A stretch of 64,000 nt of DNA from Pseudomaricurvus alkylphenolicus (GCF_011683955.1 NZ_JAAQPI010000009.1:1-64000); one strand, 5' to 3'; numbered from the stretch's first letter, positions 51,214-60,544 are shown. Notes: generated by a model from the letters alone, not told the origin. Made by a program: numbers and translations.

Positions 51214-52545
51214 TCAGTCTTTCGGGCGTACCTTCCAGACCAAGAGAGTCAGGACCACCGAGATCAGTGCCGAGCCGATCCAAAGTATGGAGGCGGAGCT
51301 AAAGTCATAGACGGCAGCTCCGCCGATTATCTGCTTGCTGCTTTCGATCATGTATCCACTGAGGATGTCCTGAATAGCGGCGCCAAGATAACTGGCAACC
51401 CCGATAATACCCAAGGCGGTACCGGCAGCGTCTTTGGAGCAAATGTCAACCGCCATTAAACCGCCCAGATAGACGAGTAGTACGCCCAGAGATAAACCAA
51501 ACAGCGCCATGGCCAGGCTGTCGGAATAGGTGTTGGCGGGCCCGAGAACAAACCAGGCAATCGACAAGGCGTAGAGCGTGCCGAAGATAAGAGCGGGTAC
51601 ATTGCGGCGGCCACGGAAGAATCGGTCTGAAATGATGCCTGAGAAAAACGTCCCGAGAATGCCCAGAATCGCATTAATGGACACGATGGAGCTGGCTTCA
51701 ACGGTTGTATAACCTTTTTCGGCTTCGAGGAAAAAAATCCCCCAACTGTTCACTGCGTAACGGGTGACATAAAAAAACGCGCTGGCCAGGGCCAGAATCC
51801 ATACGGCAGGGTTTCGAATCACATCCCATTGTTTTTGGCCCACAGACTTGGTTTGCTCTTCGCTGCTCTGGTCATTGTACACCCGCGGCAAGCCATAGAC
51901 CTCTGGGCGCTCATAGAGGAACTTCCAGATGACGATACTCATGGCGATACCCAGGATTCCGGCCAGGTAAAATCCCGATTGCCAACCGAAGGCCGTAATG
52001 ATGACTGCAATCGCCACGAAGGTTATGGCTTCGCCGATGTTATGACTGGTGCTCCACATGCCGTAGAAGCTTCCTCGCTCCTTACCGCCAAACCAGTGGG
52101 TAATAGAGACCACGCTAGAGGGGGCACCGAAGGACTGAAACCAGCCGTTAAGCCCCCACAGCAGGAAGAAGAACAGGAAATTCACCGTGTGACCAAGCAT
52201 CAAATTGATTGCTGCTGAGACAAATAAGCCGGTGGCCATAAATTTTCGTACATTGACTCTGTCGGCCAATATGCCGTTAGCGAGCTTCCCAAACGCGTAG
52301 GCGATAAACAGGGCGGAACCGATGAGCCCCATTTCGGTTGCATCAAATATGCCTTCATCGGCCATACTTTTCTTGGCAACACTGAAACTCAGCCGGCAGA
52401 CGTAGTAAAAACCGTAGCCAAAGGTAATGGCAAGAAACACAGACCACTTGCGCTTGCGCATTTCTAAGGCGATCACATCAGAGGAACTCAAAGGGGTGGT
52501 CTGCGCATTGCTGCGAGAGTAAAAGCCGGCCAGGGTTTCGATCAT
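51214..52545 (-). CDS. MFS transporter, organophosphate:phosphate antiporter family (UhpC/GlpT-like)
   Basis: A 443-residue transporter with 12 predicted hydrophobic segments. GYGFYYVCRLSFSVAKKSM near residue 45 and SHWFGGKERGSFYGMWSTSHNIG (landmark WSTSHNIGEA near residue 165) are the signatures of the OPA family that takes up hexose or glycerol phosphates in exchange for phosphate, including sensor-like UhpC. In this locus it sits directly upstream of galT on the same strand, so a hexose or hexose-phosphate is a reasonable substrate. It is divergent from the FecI-type sigma gene. Confidence 0.9.
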   Translation of the reverse strand: MIETLAGFYSRSNAQTTPLSSSDVIALEMRKRKWSVFLAITFGYGFYYVCRLSFSVAKKSMADEGIFDATEMGLIGSALFIAYAFGKLANGILADRVNVRKFMATGLFVSAAINLMLGHTVNFLFFFLLWGLNGWFQSFGAPSSVVSITHWFGGKERGSFYGMWSTSHNIGEAITFVAIAVIITAFGWQSGFYLAGILGIAMSIVIWKFLYERPEVYGLPRVYNDQSSEEQTKSVGQKQWDVIRNPAVWILALASAFFYVTRYAVNSWGIFFLEAEKGYTTVEASSIVSINAILGILGTFFSGIISDRFFRGRRNVPALIFGTLYALSIAWFVLGPANTYSDSLAMALFGLSLGVLLVYLGGLMAVDICSKDAAGTALGIIGVASYLGAAIQDILSGYMIESSKQIIGGAAVYDFSSASILWIGSALISVVLTLLVWKVRPKD

Positions 52546-52754
52546 TCATCACCTCATGAGACGTTAGGGCAGGGTGTCTGAGAGATAGACGGCAAAGGGG
52601 AGGAACAAGTCACCACCAAATCATCATATTCCAAAAAAGAATGATTATGTCGTTTTATATGTAAAATAAGAATTGCTGAGGTGGTGACTTAGTTCGAGGG
52701 AGTTGCGTCTATTATTGTGAGAGGAACCCCATAAAGGTTTTTGGAATCATCCAG

Positions 52755-53318
52755 ATGAAACAGTCCACGCAAGAATCCTGTGGCTTAAACGCGAGCGATA
52801 CGCGTACGCAAAAACGCAATCGCCAGTTTGTGGAGGCATTGTATGCGGAGTACCACGAGAAGCTGTTGCACTACATCTCCCGTCACTCAGTAGACCGGGA
52901 GGAAGCTCAGGATGTCTCACAGGAGACCTACCTCAAAATGTCGAGAATGTCGGACACCTCATCGGTCAAGCATCCACAGGCATTCCTGTTTCGAACGGCA
53001 CTGAATATTTTGAGAGACAAATTCCGCAGACAACCGTCCACCGGGCTACCTATCAACGTAGGTGATGAGATCGAAAAAATTGAGGTTGAATCCAATATTA
53101 CGCCATTGAGGGAACTGGAAGCCAAACGAGAGCTAAAGCGATTTCAACAGGCGCTGGAGGGGCTGAGCCCCAATACCAGAAATGTATTTTTACTTCACAG
53201 ATTTGAAAATATGACTTACGCGCAAATTGCTGAGCATTGCAACATCACGGTGAGTGGTGTCAGTAAGCACATGATTAAGGCTATCGCGCATGTCGCGTCG
53301 GCCATGGAGACACAGTAA
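52755..53318 (+). CDS. ECF sigma factor, FecI-like
   Basis: A 187-residue extracytoplasmic-function sigma factor. Region 2 (VEALYAEYHEKLLHYISRHSVDREEAQDVSQETYLKM; landmark AQDVSQETYLKM near residue 55) and region 4 (LSPNTRNVFLLHRFENMTYAQIAEHCNITVSGVSKHM; landmark YAQIAEHCNI near residue 155) are clear. It overlaps the FecR gene in a TAATG junction. In FecI systems, the loaded STN receptor relays through FecR to free this factor and switch on the receptor genes. The receptors at 47257 and 55283 are the likely targets. Confidence 0.93.
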   Translation: MKQSTQESCGLNASDTRTQKRNRQFVEALYAEYHEKLLHYISRHSVDREEAQDVSQETYLKMSRMSDTSSVKHPQAFLFRTALNILRDKFRRQPSTGLPINVGDEIEKIEVESNITPLRELEAKRELKRFQQALEGLSPNTRNVFLLHRFENMTYAQIAEHCNITVSGVSKHMIKAIAHVASAMETQ

Positions 53319-54337
53319 TGACCAATCATTCAGGCCAGCACAGCGGCAGGCTTCCAACAAATGCACTGGAGGATGCCGCCAAGTGGTTTTCCGTTATTCA
53401 GGAGCGCGATATCTCGCTGCATGAGCGAAAGCGCTTTGATAACTGGATCAACGAATCAAAGATCAATGAAGAAGCCTTTGCTGCAGTCAGTTCGGCGTGG
53501 CTGGGACCCCAGGGTGTGGATCAGGATGCCTATATCAAAAATGCCTGCAGCCAGGCGATGCGTAGCCACGTTCAATCCCCCCAGACCCTGCCCCAACGAT
53601 TGTGGACCGGGCCATGGGCGATGGCCGCTACAGTGATGCTGGTGGTCGCGGTGGGGCTGCTGATGAATTTCATGGAGCAGTCGTCTCCGTATCCCATAAT
53701 CTACGAGACATCGGTTGGAAAACAAAAAAACATTGGGCTGGAAGATGGCTCCATTCTGATACTGGATACCAACTCTCGCGTGGCTGTCAACTTTAGAGAC
53801 ACCGTGCGCCAACTGACTCTGGAGCAGGGCCAGGCCTATTTCCAAGTGGCTCACGACAACACCCGTCCCTTTGTCGTCAGAGCCGGAACCGGTGAAGTGA
53901 CAGCGCTAGGTACAGCATTTGATATTCGCCTTGATGGCCCGGCGGCAACAGTTAAATTGATCGAGGGAAGGGTCAAGGTCAATCTGGCCCAGGCGCCAGA
54001 CGGGCCCGAAATGCAATTGGTGGCAGGGCAACAAATCCGGGTCGAGTCAGATCAACTGTCTGATGTGAAGAAAGTCGATCTGGTGAATCTGGAAGCCTGG
54101 AAGATGGGCAAAATCATCTTTAGCGATACGCCTCTCCCCGATGCGATCAATGAGATGAATCGCTACAGGAAAAAGAAATACGAACTCAGGGGTGCCAAGG
54201 CGGCTGAAGTGCGAGTGAGTGGGATTTTTAACATTGACAATGCCGACAAGTTTACCAGCTCCCTGGTTTCATACTTTCCGATTCAAGCCAGGGAGTCCAG
54301 CCAGTCAACCATTATTTTGCAGTATCGGGAAAAGTAA
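53318..54337 (+). CDS. FecR-family anti-sigma/sigma regulator
   Basis: A 339-residue FecR protein. The N-terminal DUF4880 segment, DAAKWFSVIQERDISLHERKRFDNWIN, is at about residues 19-45 (landmark AAKWFSVIQ), followed by a single membrane segment at about 100-118. The periplasmic FecR domain (DGSILILDTNSRVAVNFRD; landmark LDTNSRVAV near residue 150) and a C-terminal STN-interacting/DUF4974-type part follow. It would hold the FecI-like factor and receive a signal from an STN receptor. Its stop codon sits in the left arm of a bidirectional terminator. Confidence 0.93.
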   Translation: MTNHSGQHSGRLPTNALEDAAKWFSVIQERDISLHERKRFDNWINESKINEEAFAAVSSAWLGPQGVDQDAYIKNACSQAMRSHVQSPQTLPQRLWTGPWAMAATVMLVVAVGLLMNFMEQSSPYPIIYETSVGKQKNIGLEDGSILILDTNSRVAVNFRDTVRQLTLEQGQAYFQVAHDNTRPFVVRAGTGEVTALGTAFDIRLDGPAATVKLIEGRVKVNLAQAPDGPEMQLVAGQQIRVESDQLSDVKKVDLVNLEAWKMGKIIFSDTPLPDAINEMNRYRKKKYELRGAKAAEVRVSGIFNIDNADKFTSSLVSYFPIQARESSQSTIILQYREK

Positions 54338-54359
54338 CGGCTCTGAGGGCGTTACTTTT
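54330..54359. terminator. Bidirectional rho-independent terminator
   Basis: A perfect 10-bp inverted repeat AAAAGTAACG (54330-54339) and CGTTACTTTT (54350-54359) with a 10-base loop. T runs follow in both directions. The stop codons of both convergent genes lie within its arms (FecR TAA at 54335-54337 and the DUF218-like gene's TAA at 54352-54354). Confidence 0.85.
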
Positions 54360-55065
54360 TAATCCGCATTTCCGCCCGTGAGCGAAGCTCGTGTAGTACG
54401 TAGTTGCGCTTGGTTCTGGTCCAGGGTTGTCCGGATTGCTCGTCATAGGTATTGGGAAGCATGACAGCTTCGGGCGCATAGGCATCAATTCCCACTTCTC
54501 TTGCGGTGCGAATCGACCGAAGGGAATGTTCACTAAACGAAATGACAATGGCTTTGCCCAACTTATCCGTACTGCCGGCAATCCTTGCAATATCTTCTGC
54601 TACGCCACGTGTGCTCAGGTAAATAACGTCTCCGGTTTCCGTTATTTTCGGGTAGATGGGCGTCAGAAGATGGGCGGGTATCTGATCACCAATAATCTCT
54701 GCAATCTCCCATTGTGCGTACACGGGTGCTGCGGTTCTTCGAAAGGTTTCTATCGTCAGCTTCGCCAGAGCCTCGTTCATGGTGCCGGGAAGTCGGTTGC
54801 CGTTTTCACTGATTCGGTTTCCGAACGCAAAGGCTATGATTGAGTCGGCCTTTTGAACGTTGATGGTGTCGGCCCGCCATTGCATGACATCGTTGAATAC
54901 AAAGTCGGTTAACACATTGGACGCTTCCTCATCGTTTAGCTGCCGTTGGATTCTTTCATACACGATCTCCCGTAGTTTCGCATCTCGAACATCCTCGGCA
55001 CTTGCCGAAGTCATTTGTGCGCTTAACAGCAATGGGGTTAGAAAGATAAGATCTCTGGTTCGCAT
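54352..55065 (-). CDS. Secreted DUF218/YdcF-like protein (divergent)
   Basis: A 237-residue protein with a signal peptide (MRTRDLIFLTPLLLSAQMTSASA) when started at 55065. The ADSIIAFAFGNRISENGNRLPGTMNEAL segment, the VAEDIARIAGSTDKLGKAIVISFSEHSLRSIRTAREVGID stretch and AYAPEAVMLPNTYD follow the order of DUF218 (YdcF/ElyC) proteins: a strand with a Gly-rich turn, a T-E-N-A-like helix, then an aHS-like motif (FSEHSLRS). The match is weaker than in the protein at 57868. DUF218 proteins have poorly known roles in envelope or sugar metabolism. It is divergent from the TonB receptor at 55283. I could be wrong on the family. Confidence 0.55.
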   Translation of the reverse strand: MRTRDLIFLTPLLLSAQMTSASAEDVRDAKLREIVYERIQRQLNDEEASNVLTDFVFNDVMQWRADTINVQKADSIIAFAFGNRISENGNRLPGTMNEALAKLTIETFRRTAAPVYAQWEIAEIIGDQIPAHLLTPIYPKITETGDVIYLSTRGVAEDIARIAGSTDKLGKAIVISFSEHSLRSIRTAREVGIDAYAPEAVMLPNTYDEQSGQPWTRTKRNYVLHELRSRAEMRIKK

Positions 55066-55282
55066 GGATGAACTCACTCTTGTCGGTGGGAAGCTTTCCA
55101 ATGTCTTCAAAAAGTTGACCGAAGTCAAACAAAAAAATTTAAAAATGGTTGGTGACTTGTTTGAGAGTAACTACGTCTAATAGATTGATGGCGCAGGTTG
55201 ATGATCGTTTGACAGCACTCAGTGTTGACTATTTGAAACCGGTCTGCGTCAGTCATCAAAAAAATAAATCGGGTAGATTGCG

Positions 55283-57799
55283 ATGAAAGAGAACATGTTA
55301 TCAAAATCCAGTTTGCACGCGGGTATCAAAAAGGCGACGGCCGGAATTATTCTCGGGTCTTCTTTGGCGATGCAGGCTACCGCGGTAGTTTCTGAAGAAA
55401 TCGAAGAGATCAGCCTTCTTGATCTAGAGGAAATAATAGTAACGGGTACGGCCGGAAGCACCGTTACCAAGCTGGAATCCTCTATTGCGATTTCGTCTAT
55501 GAACAATGACGACATTGCCAGACTACAACCCATGAGCGCTGCTGACCTGCTGGAGGTTATTCCGGGTTTCTTTACTGAAGACAGTGCTGGAGAGTCACAC
55601 GCGAATTTCTCCGCCAGGGGAACCTGGGGCGATTCCAATCGAATGATTGGCATGCACAACGACGGTGTGGCGGTTGCCTACAGTGACATCTTTACTGGCT
55701 CCATGATTAAGTCCGATCTGATGACCGAACGGGTCGAAGTTGTCCGCGGCGGTACGGCGGGCATTATCTCCCCAAGGGGACCCACCGCCATGGTCAACTT
55801 TATTTCCCGCAAGGGAACCCATGAGCCTGAGGGCATGGTACGTCAGAGCATCAGTGACTATAACATGTTGCGTACCGATGCCTATTACAGCGGGCCATTG
55901 AACGAAGATTGGGTTTTTGCCGCCGGCGGTTTCTACCGCACGCAGGACGGCGTACGCGATCGCGGTTTCAAGGCCGATGTGGGCGGGCAATTTCGTCTCA
56001 ATATGACCCGGGAACTTGAAGATGGTGAACTCACATTAAGTCTTCACGTGGTTGACGATCACAACGCATTTTACCTGCCGACGCCAATGACGGACAAAAG
56101 TGATCCGGACGGTATTCCCGGTGGCATTGACGCGCTTACCGGCACCCTGGCCAGCGCCGACGTCAAGAACGTCAATCTGCGCTCCCCCGATGGCATGGTT
56201 CGTTATGATCTGCAAGACGGTTTTCACACAAAAGCCAATACCTTTGGGGTGGATCTTACCAAGGGAATCGGTAATTCCGGATGGACGGTAAAAAATCAGT
56301 TTAAATACATGTCCTACAAGGGCGACGGACATGCAATCTACCCCAATGGCGATGGACAAATTCAGTTGGCCTCAGACCGCCTCAGCGCACTGGCGTCGGA
56401 CGCAGGCCTGGACCTGTTTGGTTACTTTCCCACTGCGACATCTTTGGCATACGCCTACGCGGATACCGGAGAGATCATCAATAATCCCGATCAGATGAAT
56501 GGAAACGGCCTGACTAACCTGCTGACGTATCGAAATTTTGGTTATCATGTGGATCAGTTTGTTAATAATTTCAATCTGACCTACGAAAGCGAGAAAAACA
56601 CTTATACCATTGGCTCGGTTATTATTGACGCTGTTTACGATAAGCTGTACCGAAACCAGCACAAGTACCTTGCAGAGCTGACTGACGATGCCCGCCGGCT
56701 TGACGTGGTCGCACTGGACGCTAATGATGATATCGTCGGTTATTATACGAGCAATGGATTTACCGACTTCTTTACCGAAGCGACGGATGCCAGTGTCGAT
56801 CTAAGGTCTGTCTCGCTCTATTTTATGGACGAGTATCAGGTCAATGACAAGCTCCGTGTTGACTTCGGGGTCCGCTATGAAGAGCTGGAAGTGGATACCG
56901 TTGGTCGAACTGTCTCTAACGATGTTGCTATCGCCGAATCCCTGAATGACCCCTTGGTTTATTCGGATGATACCGTAGGTGCCTGGGCCGATGGCGGCCA
57001 GTTTGCCATGACTCCTCGCAAAGAATCAGATTTCGGCTGGTCCGTAGGTTTTAATTACAAACTCAGCGACAATATCGCCATTTACAGCCATTACACCGAT
57101 ACGTTTATGTTCCGCTCCGACCTCTTGGGTGAGGCCATCAACGCCTCCCGTGGTAACGATGTGACCGACGCCCAGGAGCAGGCCAAGAGCGAACTGGAAT
57201 TTTTCGAAATCGGCATGCGCTACAACGGCGATAATTTGGGGGCATCTGTGACTCTGTATACCACTGAGTTCACCCAGTCAGCCAACTTGACCATCGATGA
57301 TCAACTGGTGGAAATCACCTTTGGCACCGAGTCGGTGGGTATCGAATACGAAGCCACCTGGCAGCCCACAGATTGGATGACGTTGGATCTGAGTGGTGTG
57401 ATTCAAGACGCAGAATACGACGGCATTGTCGGAGGCGTTGATGCTACCGGGAACCAGGTGAATCGCGTTGCCAATGAACAGATTCGCATTACCCCGACCT
57501 TTCATATCGGCGATGCCGATGTGTTTATGACCTACCACTATATGGGTGACCGCTATGGCAATGCCGCCAACACCAGCGAGTTACCTGCATACTCCACACT
57601 GTCGGCGGGCTTTGAGTACCAGTTCAGCGACGATATCTCCTTTATGTTGAAGGGAACCAACTTGACCAATGAAGTGGGTCTCTCAGAGGGTAATCCGCGC
57701 GACGTGAGTCAGCTAACCGGTGGGGATATTGAAACCAACTTTTACGCCAGATCCATTTTCGGCCGTACCATTACCGGTTCCGTCAGTATAGCGTTCTAA
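55283..57799 (+). CDS. TonB-dependent outer-membrane receptor
   Basis: An 838-residue receptor without an STN domain. The signal peptide spans about residues 1-37, then the TonB box LEEIIVTGTAGS. The plug is recognised by LLEVIPGFFTEDSAGESHANFSARG (landmark FSARGTWGD near residue 110) and VEVVRGGTAGIISPRG. The barrel ends in Phe (GSVSIAF). It is followed by a strong terminator and then a DUF218 gene and a sodium symporter, so receptor, periplasmic enzyme and inner-membrane transporter may handle one substrate, probably a sugar. Its promoter region faces the DUF218-like gene at 54352. Confidence 0.92.
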   Translation: MKENMLSKSSLHAGIKKATAGIILGSSLAMQATAVVSEEIEEISLLDLEEIIVTGTAGSTVTKLESSIAISSMNNDDIARLQPMSAADLLEVIPGFFTEDSAGESHANFSARGTWGDSNRMIGMHNDGVAVAYSDIFTGSMIKSDLMTERVEVVRGGTAGIISPRGPTAMVNFISRKGTHEPEGMVRQSISDYNMLRTDAYYSGPLNEDWVFAAGGFYRTQDGVRDRGFKADVGGQFRLNMTRELEDGELTLSLHVVDDHNAFYLPTPMTDKSDPDGIPGGIDALTGTLASADVKNVNLRSPDGMVRYDLQDGFHTKANTFGVDLTKGIGNSGWTVKNQFKYMSYKGDGHAIYPNGDGQIQLASDRLSALASDAGLDLFGYFPTATSLAYAYADTGEIINNPDQMNGNGLTNLLTYRNFGYHVDQFVNNFNLTYESEKNTYTIGSVIIDAVYDKLYRNQHKYLAELTDDARRLDVVALDANDDIVGYYTSNGFTDFFTEATDASVDLRSVSLYFMDEYQVNDKLRVDFGVRYEELEVDTVGRTVSNDVAIAESLNDPLVYSDDTVGAWADGGQFAMTPRKESDFGWSVGFNYKLSDNIAIYSHYTDTFMFRSDLLGEAINASRGNDVTDAQEQAKSELEFFEIGMRYNGDNLGASVTLYTTEFTQSANLTIDDQLVEITFGTESVGIEYEATWQPTDWMTLDLSGVIQDAEYDGIVGGVDATGNQVNRVANEQIRITPTFHIGDADVFMTYHYMGDRYGNAANTSELPAYSTLSAGFEYQFSDDISFMLKGTNLTNEVGLSEGNPRDVSQLTGGDIETNFYARSIFGRTITGSVSIAF

Positions 57800-57815
57800 C
57801 CGGGTTCCTGACTTA

Positions 57816-57855
57816 TCCCTGCACGATCCAAAATGGCTTGTGCAGGGATCTTTTT
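57816..57855 (+). terminator. Rho-independent terminator after the TonB receptor
   Basis: A perfect 9-bp stem TCCCTGCAC (57816-57824) and GTGCAGGGA (57840-57848), with a 15-base loop, followed by TCTTTTTCT. It comes 16 bases after the receptor's stop and just before the AGGAGG site of the next gene, so it may limit downstream read-through. Confidence 0.9.
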
Positions 57856-57867
57856 CTAGGAGGTATC

Positions 57868-58905
57868 ATGTCAAATACGCGCTGTTTATTAGCGGGGTTA
57901 CTGCTTCGGCCTGTTCTCGCGTTTATTGTTGTGATCTCGGGAGTTTCCGCGTCAGGTATTGATGACTATACTGACGATCCTGAATTTCGTCCTGTGGTGG
58001 CGGCATTTCATAAGAAAGACAAAACTGAGTCCTTTGAAGCATTGAACAGGCTGCTGCAAACGCGGCCCAATAACGCAGACGCTTTCAGACTGGGTATGCT
58101 GGTGGCAACAGGCTTTGATCAGTATGACGAATTGTTTCAATTTTCGGATTCGCTGCTGCGCGTTCACCCGCAAGACAAACAAGGTCTGGGTCTCACTCTC
58201 TTATACAGCCGCGCCCTGGAAAAGTACGATCTCTATGTTTCCACCCTGGTGTCCCTGGAAATGCAGGCTCCGGATCTGTCGAGGGCGATGGTGAGTATCA
58301 TCGACGACGTCGAAGACCAGTGGTCATCCAGGGGGCGGATTGAGCATTTGTTAAAAGAGACTGCAGCTCATTTGGGAATTCTGGCATTGGGGTCACCCGC
58401 CAACGACGACGGTACCCCCAAGCCACGCTTGAAGAATACCCTGAAAAAAACACTGGAACTCGCCTCCACCTATCCAGCCGCCCCCATCTTTGTCAGCGGT
58501 GGTGCCGTATACTCACAATTTACTGAAGCCGTGGCCATGAAGAACTGGCTCATCCGGAAGGGTGTGGATGGCCATCGAATTGTGGTTGAAGACCTTGCTC
58601 GCGACACCGTGGGCAATGCAAAGAACATTATGCCTCATCTGAGCGAGAGAAAGGTCAGCCATTTGTTACTGGTGACGGTCGATTACCATCTGCCGAGATC
58701 AACGTTAATCTTCGACGGAGTTTTCCAAAAACATGGGCACGATGTCGAGCTGATTGGGGTTGCGGCGGATAGCGATCTAAAGGGCCCGCCACTGTTGCAA
58801 CGCCTTAAACTGGAAAAAATCGCCAGTTATCGGGACAGAAGTCGGGCACTGGGACTCTATTCTCATCAGGAGTTTGAAAACCTTAATGTGATACCGGAAT
58901 TATGA
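57868..58905 (+). CDS. DUF218 (YdcF/ElyC-like) protein with signal peptide and helical N-terminal region
   Basis: A 345-residue protein. The ATG at 57868 follows an AGGAGG site and gives a signal or membrane helix at about residues 6-30. Residues ~40-160 are helical and TPR-like (FEALNRLLQTRPNNADAFRLGM; ALEKYDLYVSTLVSLE). The DUF218 core then begins with ILALGSPANDDGTPKPRL, followed by FVSGGAVYSQFTEAVAMKNWL, the acidic RIVVEDLARDTVGNAKNI segment and VTVDYHLPRS. These are the characteristic motifs of the family. Its function is unproven; relatives are linked to envelope and sugar metabolism. It overlaps the symporter gene by four bases. Confidence 0.9.
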   Translation: MSNTRCLLAGLLLRPVLAFIVVISGVSASGIDDYTDDPEFRPVVAAFHKKDKTESFEALNRLLQTRPNNADAFRLGMLVATGFDQYDELFQFSDSLLRVHPQDKQGLGLTLLYSRALEKYDLYVSTLVSLEMQAPDLSRAMVSIIDDVEDQWSSRGRIEHLLKETAAHLGILALGSPANDDGTPKPRLKNTLKKTLELASTYPAAPIFVSGGAVYSQFTEAVAMKNWLIRKGVDGHRIVVEDLARDTVGNAKNIMPHLSERKVSHLLLVTVDYHLPRSTLIFDGVFQKHGHDVELIGVAADSDLKGPPLLQRLKLEKIASYRDRSRALGLYSHQEFENLNVIPEL

Positions 58906-60476
58906 ACAAAGATTTGCAGCTCTCGATCATTGATATCTCCCTGTTTCTTGTCTATGTCGCCGCGCTTATTGCTATCGCTTACTGGGTATCACGGGAAAGG
59001 GACGGCCACGATAAGGACTCAAAGGATTACTTCCTGGCAGGTAACAGCCTGCCATGGTGGGCCGTAGGCGCCTCTTTAATCGCGGCCAATATTTCAGCGG
59101 AACAGATCATTGGCATGTCCGGTTCAGGCTACGCCATCGGTCTCGCCATTGCCTCCTATGAATGGATGGCGGCGATCACCTTGATCGTAGTGGGCAAGTA
59201 TTTTCTTCCCATTTACTTCAAACGGCAGATCTATACCATGCCCCAGTTTTTGGAGGAACGATACGATGCCCGGGTAAAAACCACCCTGGCCATTTTTTGG
59301 TTGGGAGTCTATGTGTTTGTCAACCTGACCTCGGTGCTTTGGCTTGGAGCATTGGCAGTAAATACCGCAACGGGAATCGATATGCTCTATGGCATGATTT
59401 TTCTGGGAGCCTTCTCGGTTGCCTATTCCCTCTACGGCGGGCTCAAGGCTGTTGCATTAACCGATATTATTCAGGTCGTAGTGTTAATACTGGGTGGCGT
59501 GATTCTGTCTTATATTTGCCTGGACCTGATTGGCGCAGGCCGTGGCGTCTTCTCAGGAGTTATGACGTTGATGGATCAAGCCCCCGGAAAATTCAATATG
59601 ATTCTGGAGCGCGACCATCCCCATTACGTCAGCTTGCCCGGCATCTCGGTGTTAGTGGGTGGCATGTGGGTGATGAATCTGTCCTATTGGGGATTTAATC
59701 AATATATTATTCAACGTACGTTGGCAGCCAAGAGCCTTGAGGAGGGACAGCGGGGAATCACCTTTGCCGCGTATCTCAAGTTATTGATGCCAATTATCGT
59801 GGTTCTGCCCGGCATTGCGGCGGTGTTGCTGGCTCCGGAACTGGATCGCCCAGACCAGGCGTATCCCACCATGATGCAGCTTATGCCCGAAGGGGTAAAG
59901 GGGCTGGTATTCGCGGCATTGGTTGCCGCCATCGTGTCATCTTTGGGGTCAATGACAAACAGTATTGCCACCATTTTTACGATAGATCTTTATTCGTCGG
60001 TGAAGCCAGGCGCTACCGAAAAACACTATGTGAGAGTGGGGCGCTGGGTCAGCCTCGGCGCGTTGGTTGCGGCCATGATTTGCGCCAAACCGCTATTGGG
60101 AAACTTTGATCAGGCATTTCAATATATCCAGGAATTTACCGGCTTCTTTACACCGGGTATTGTGGCACTGTTTCTGTTAGGTATGTTCTGGAAGAGGGCT
60201 ACCGCCAATGCTGCGCTGGTGGCAGCCGTAGGCTCAGCAGTGCTGTCATTGGCATTCAAGCTGTTGTTTCCCGAGCTGCCGTTTATTGACCGGGTCGGCG
60301 TCGTCTTTATCGGATGCCTTATCCTGCCCATCCTGGTGGTGATTTGGGAGCAGGCAGGTGAACACCGCAATTCGGTGGATCTGGCAGACATCAAGTTTAC
60401 CACCAGTCGCAGCTATAACGCGCATTGCGTCAGTGTGTCGCTGATTCTGGCCGCGTTTTATGTCACTTGGTGGTAG
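58902..60476 (+). CDS. Sodium/solute symporter (SSS/SLC5 family, sugar-type)
   Basis: A 524-residue sodium:solute symporter of the vSGLT type with about 13-14 membrane segments. The sugar-branch signature appears: KDYFLAGNSLPWWAVGASLIAANISAEQIIGMSGSGYA (landmark AANISAEQIIGMSG near residue 65), and GGLKAVALTDIIQ and WVMNLSYWGFNQYIIQRTLAAK are the expected middle motifs. It fits uptake of a hexose across the inner membrane. Its ATG overlaps the DUF218 stop (ATGA), so the two are coupled. Confidence 0.93.
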   Translation: MNKDLQLSIIDISLFLVYVAALIAIAYWVSRERDGHDKDSKDYFLAGNSLPWWAVGASLIAANISAEQIIGMSGSGYAIGLAIASYEWMAAITLIVVGKYFLPIYFKRQIYTMPQFLEERYDARVKTTLAIFWLGVYVFVNLTSVLWLGALAVNTATGIDMLYGMIFLGAFSVAYSLYGGLKAVALTDIIQVVVLILGGVILSYICLDLIGAGRGVFSGVMTLMDQAPGKFNMILERDHPHYVSLPGISVLVGGMWVMNLSYWGFNQYIIQRTLAAKSLEEGQRGITFAAYLKLLMPIIVVLPGIAAVLLAPELDRPDQAYPTMMQLMPEGVKGLVFAALVAAIVSSLGSMTNSIATIFTIDLYSSVKPGATEKHYVRVGRWVSLGALVAAMICAKPLLGNFDQAFQYIQEFTGFFTPGIVALFLLGMFWKRATANAALVAAVGSAVLSLAFKLLFPELPFIDRVGVVFIGCLILPILVVIWEQAGEHRNSVDLADIKFTTSRSYNAHCVSVSLILAAFYVTWW

Positions 60477-60480
60477 AAAG

Positions 60481-60544
60481 ATTGAGGCGATGGTAGGGCT
60501 CCCGGCAGCATCGGATTCAGGACACTGGGGAGCCCGTCCTCAAT
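60481..60544. terminator. Inverted repeat between convergent symporter and hydantoinase genes
   Basis: Nested arms ATTGAGG (60481-60487) with CCTCAAT (60538-60544), and GGGCTCCC (60496-60503) with GGGAGCCC (60528-60535). It fills the gap between two convergent genes and overlaps the stop region of the minus-strand gene. No long T tract is present, so it may terminate transcription in a factor-assisted way. Confidence 0.55.
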
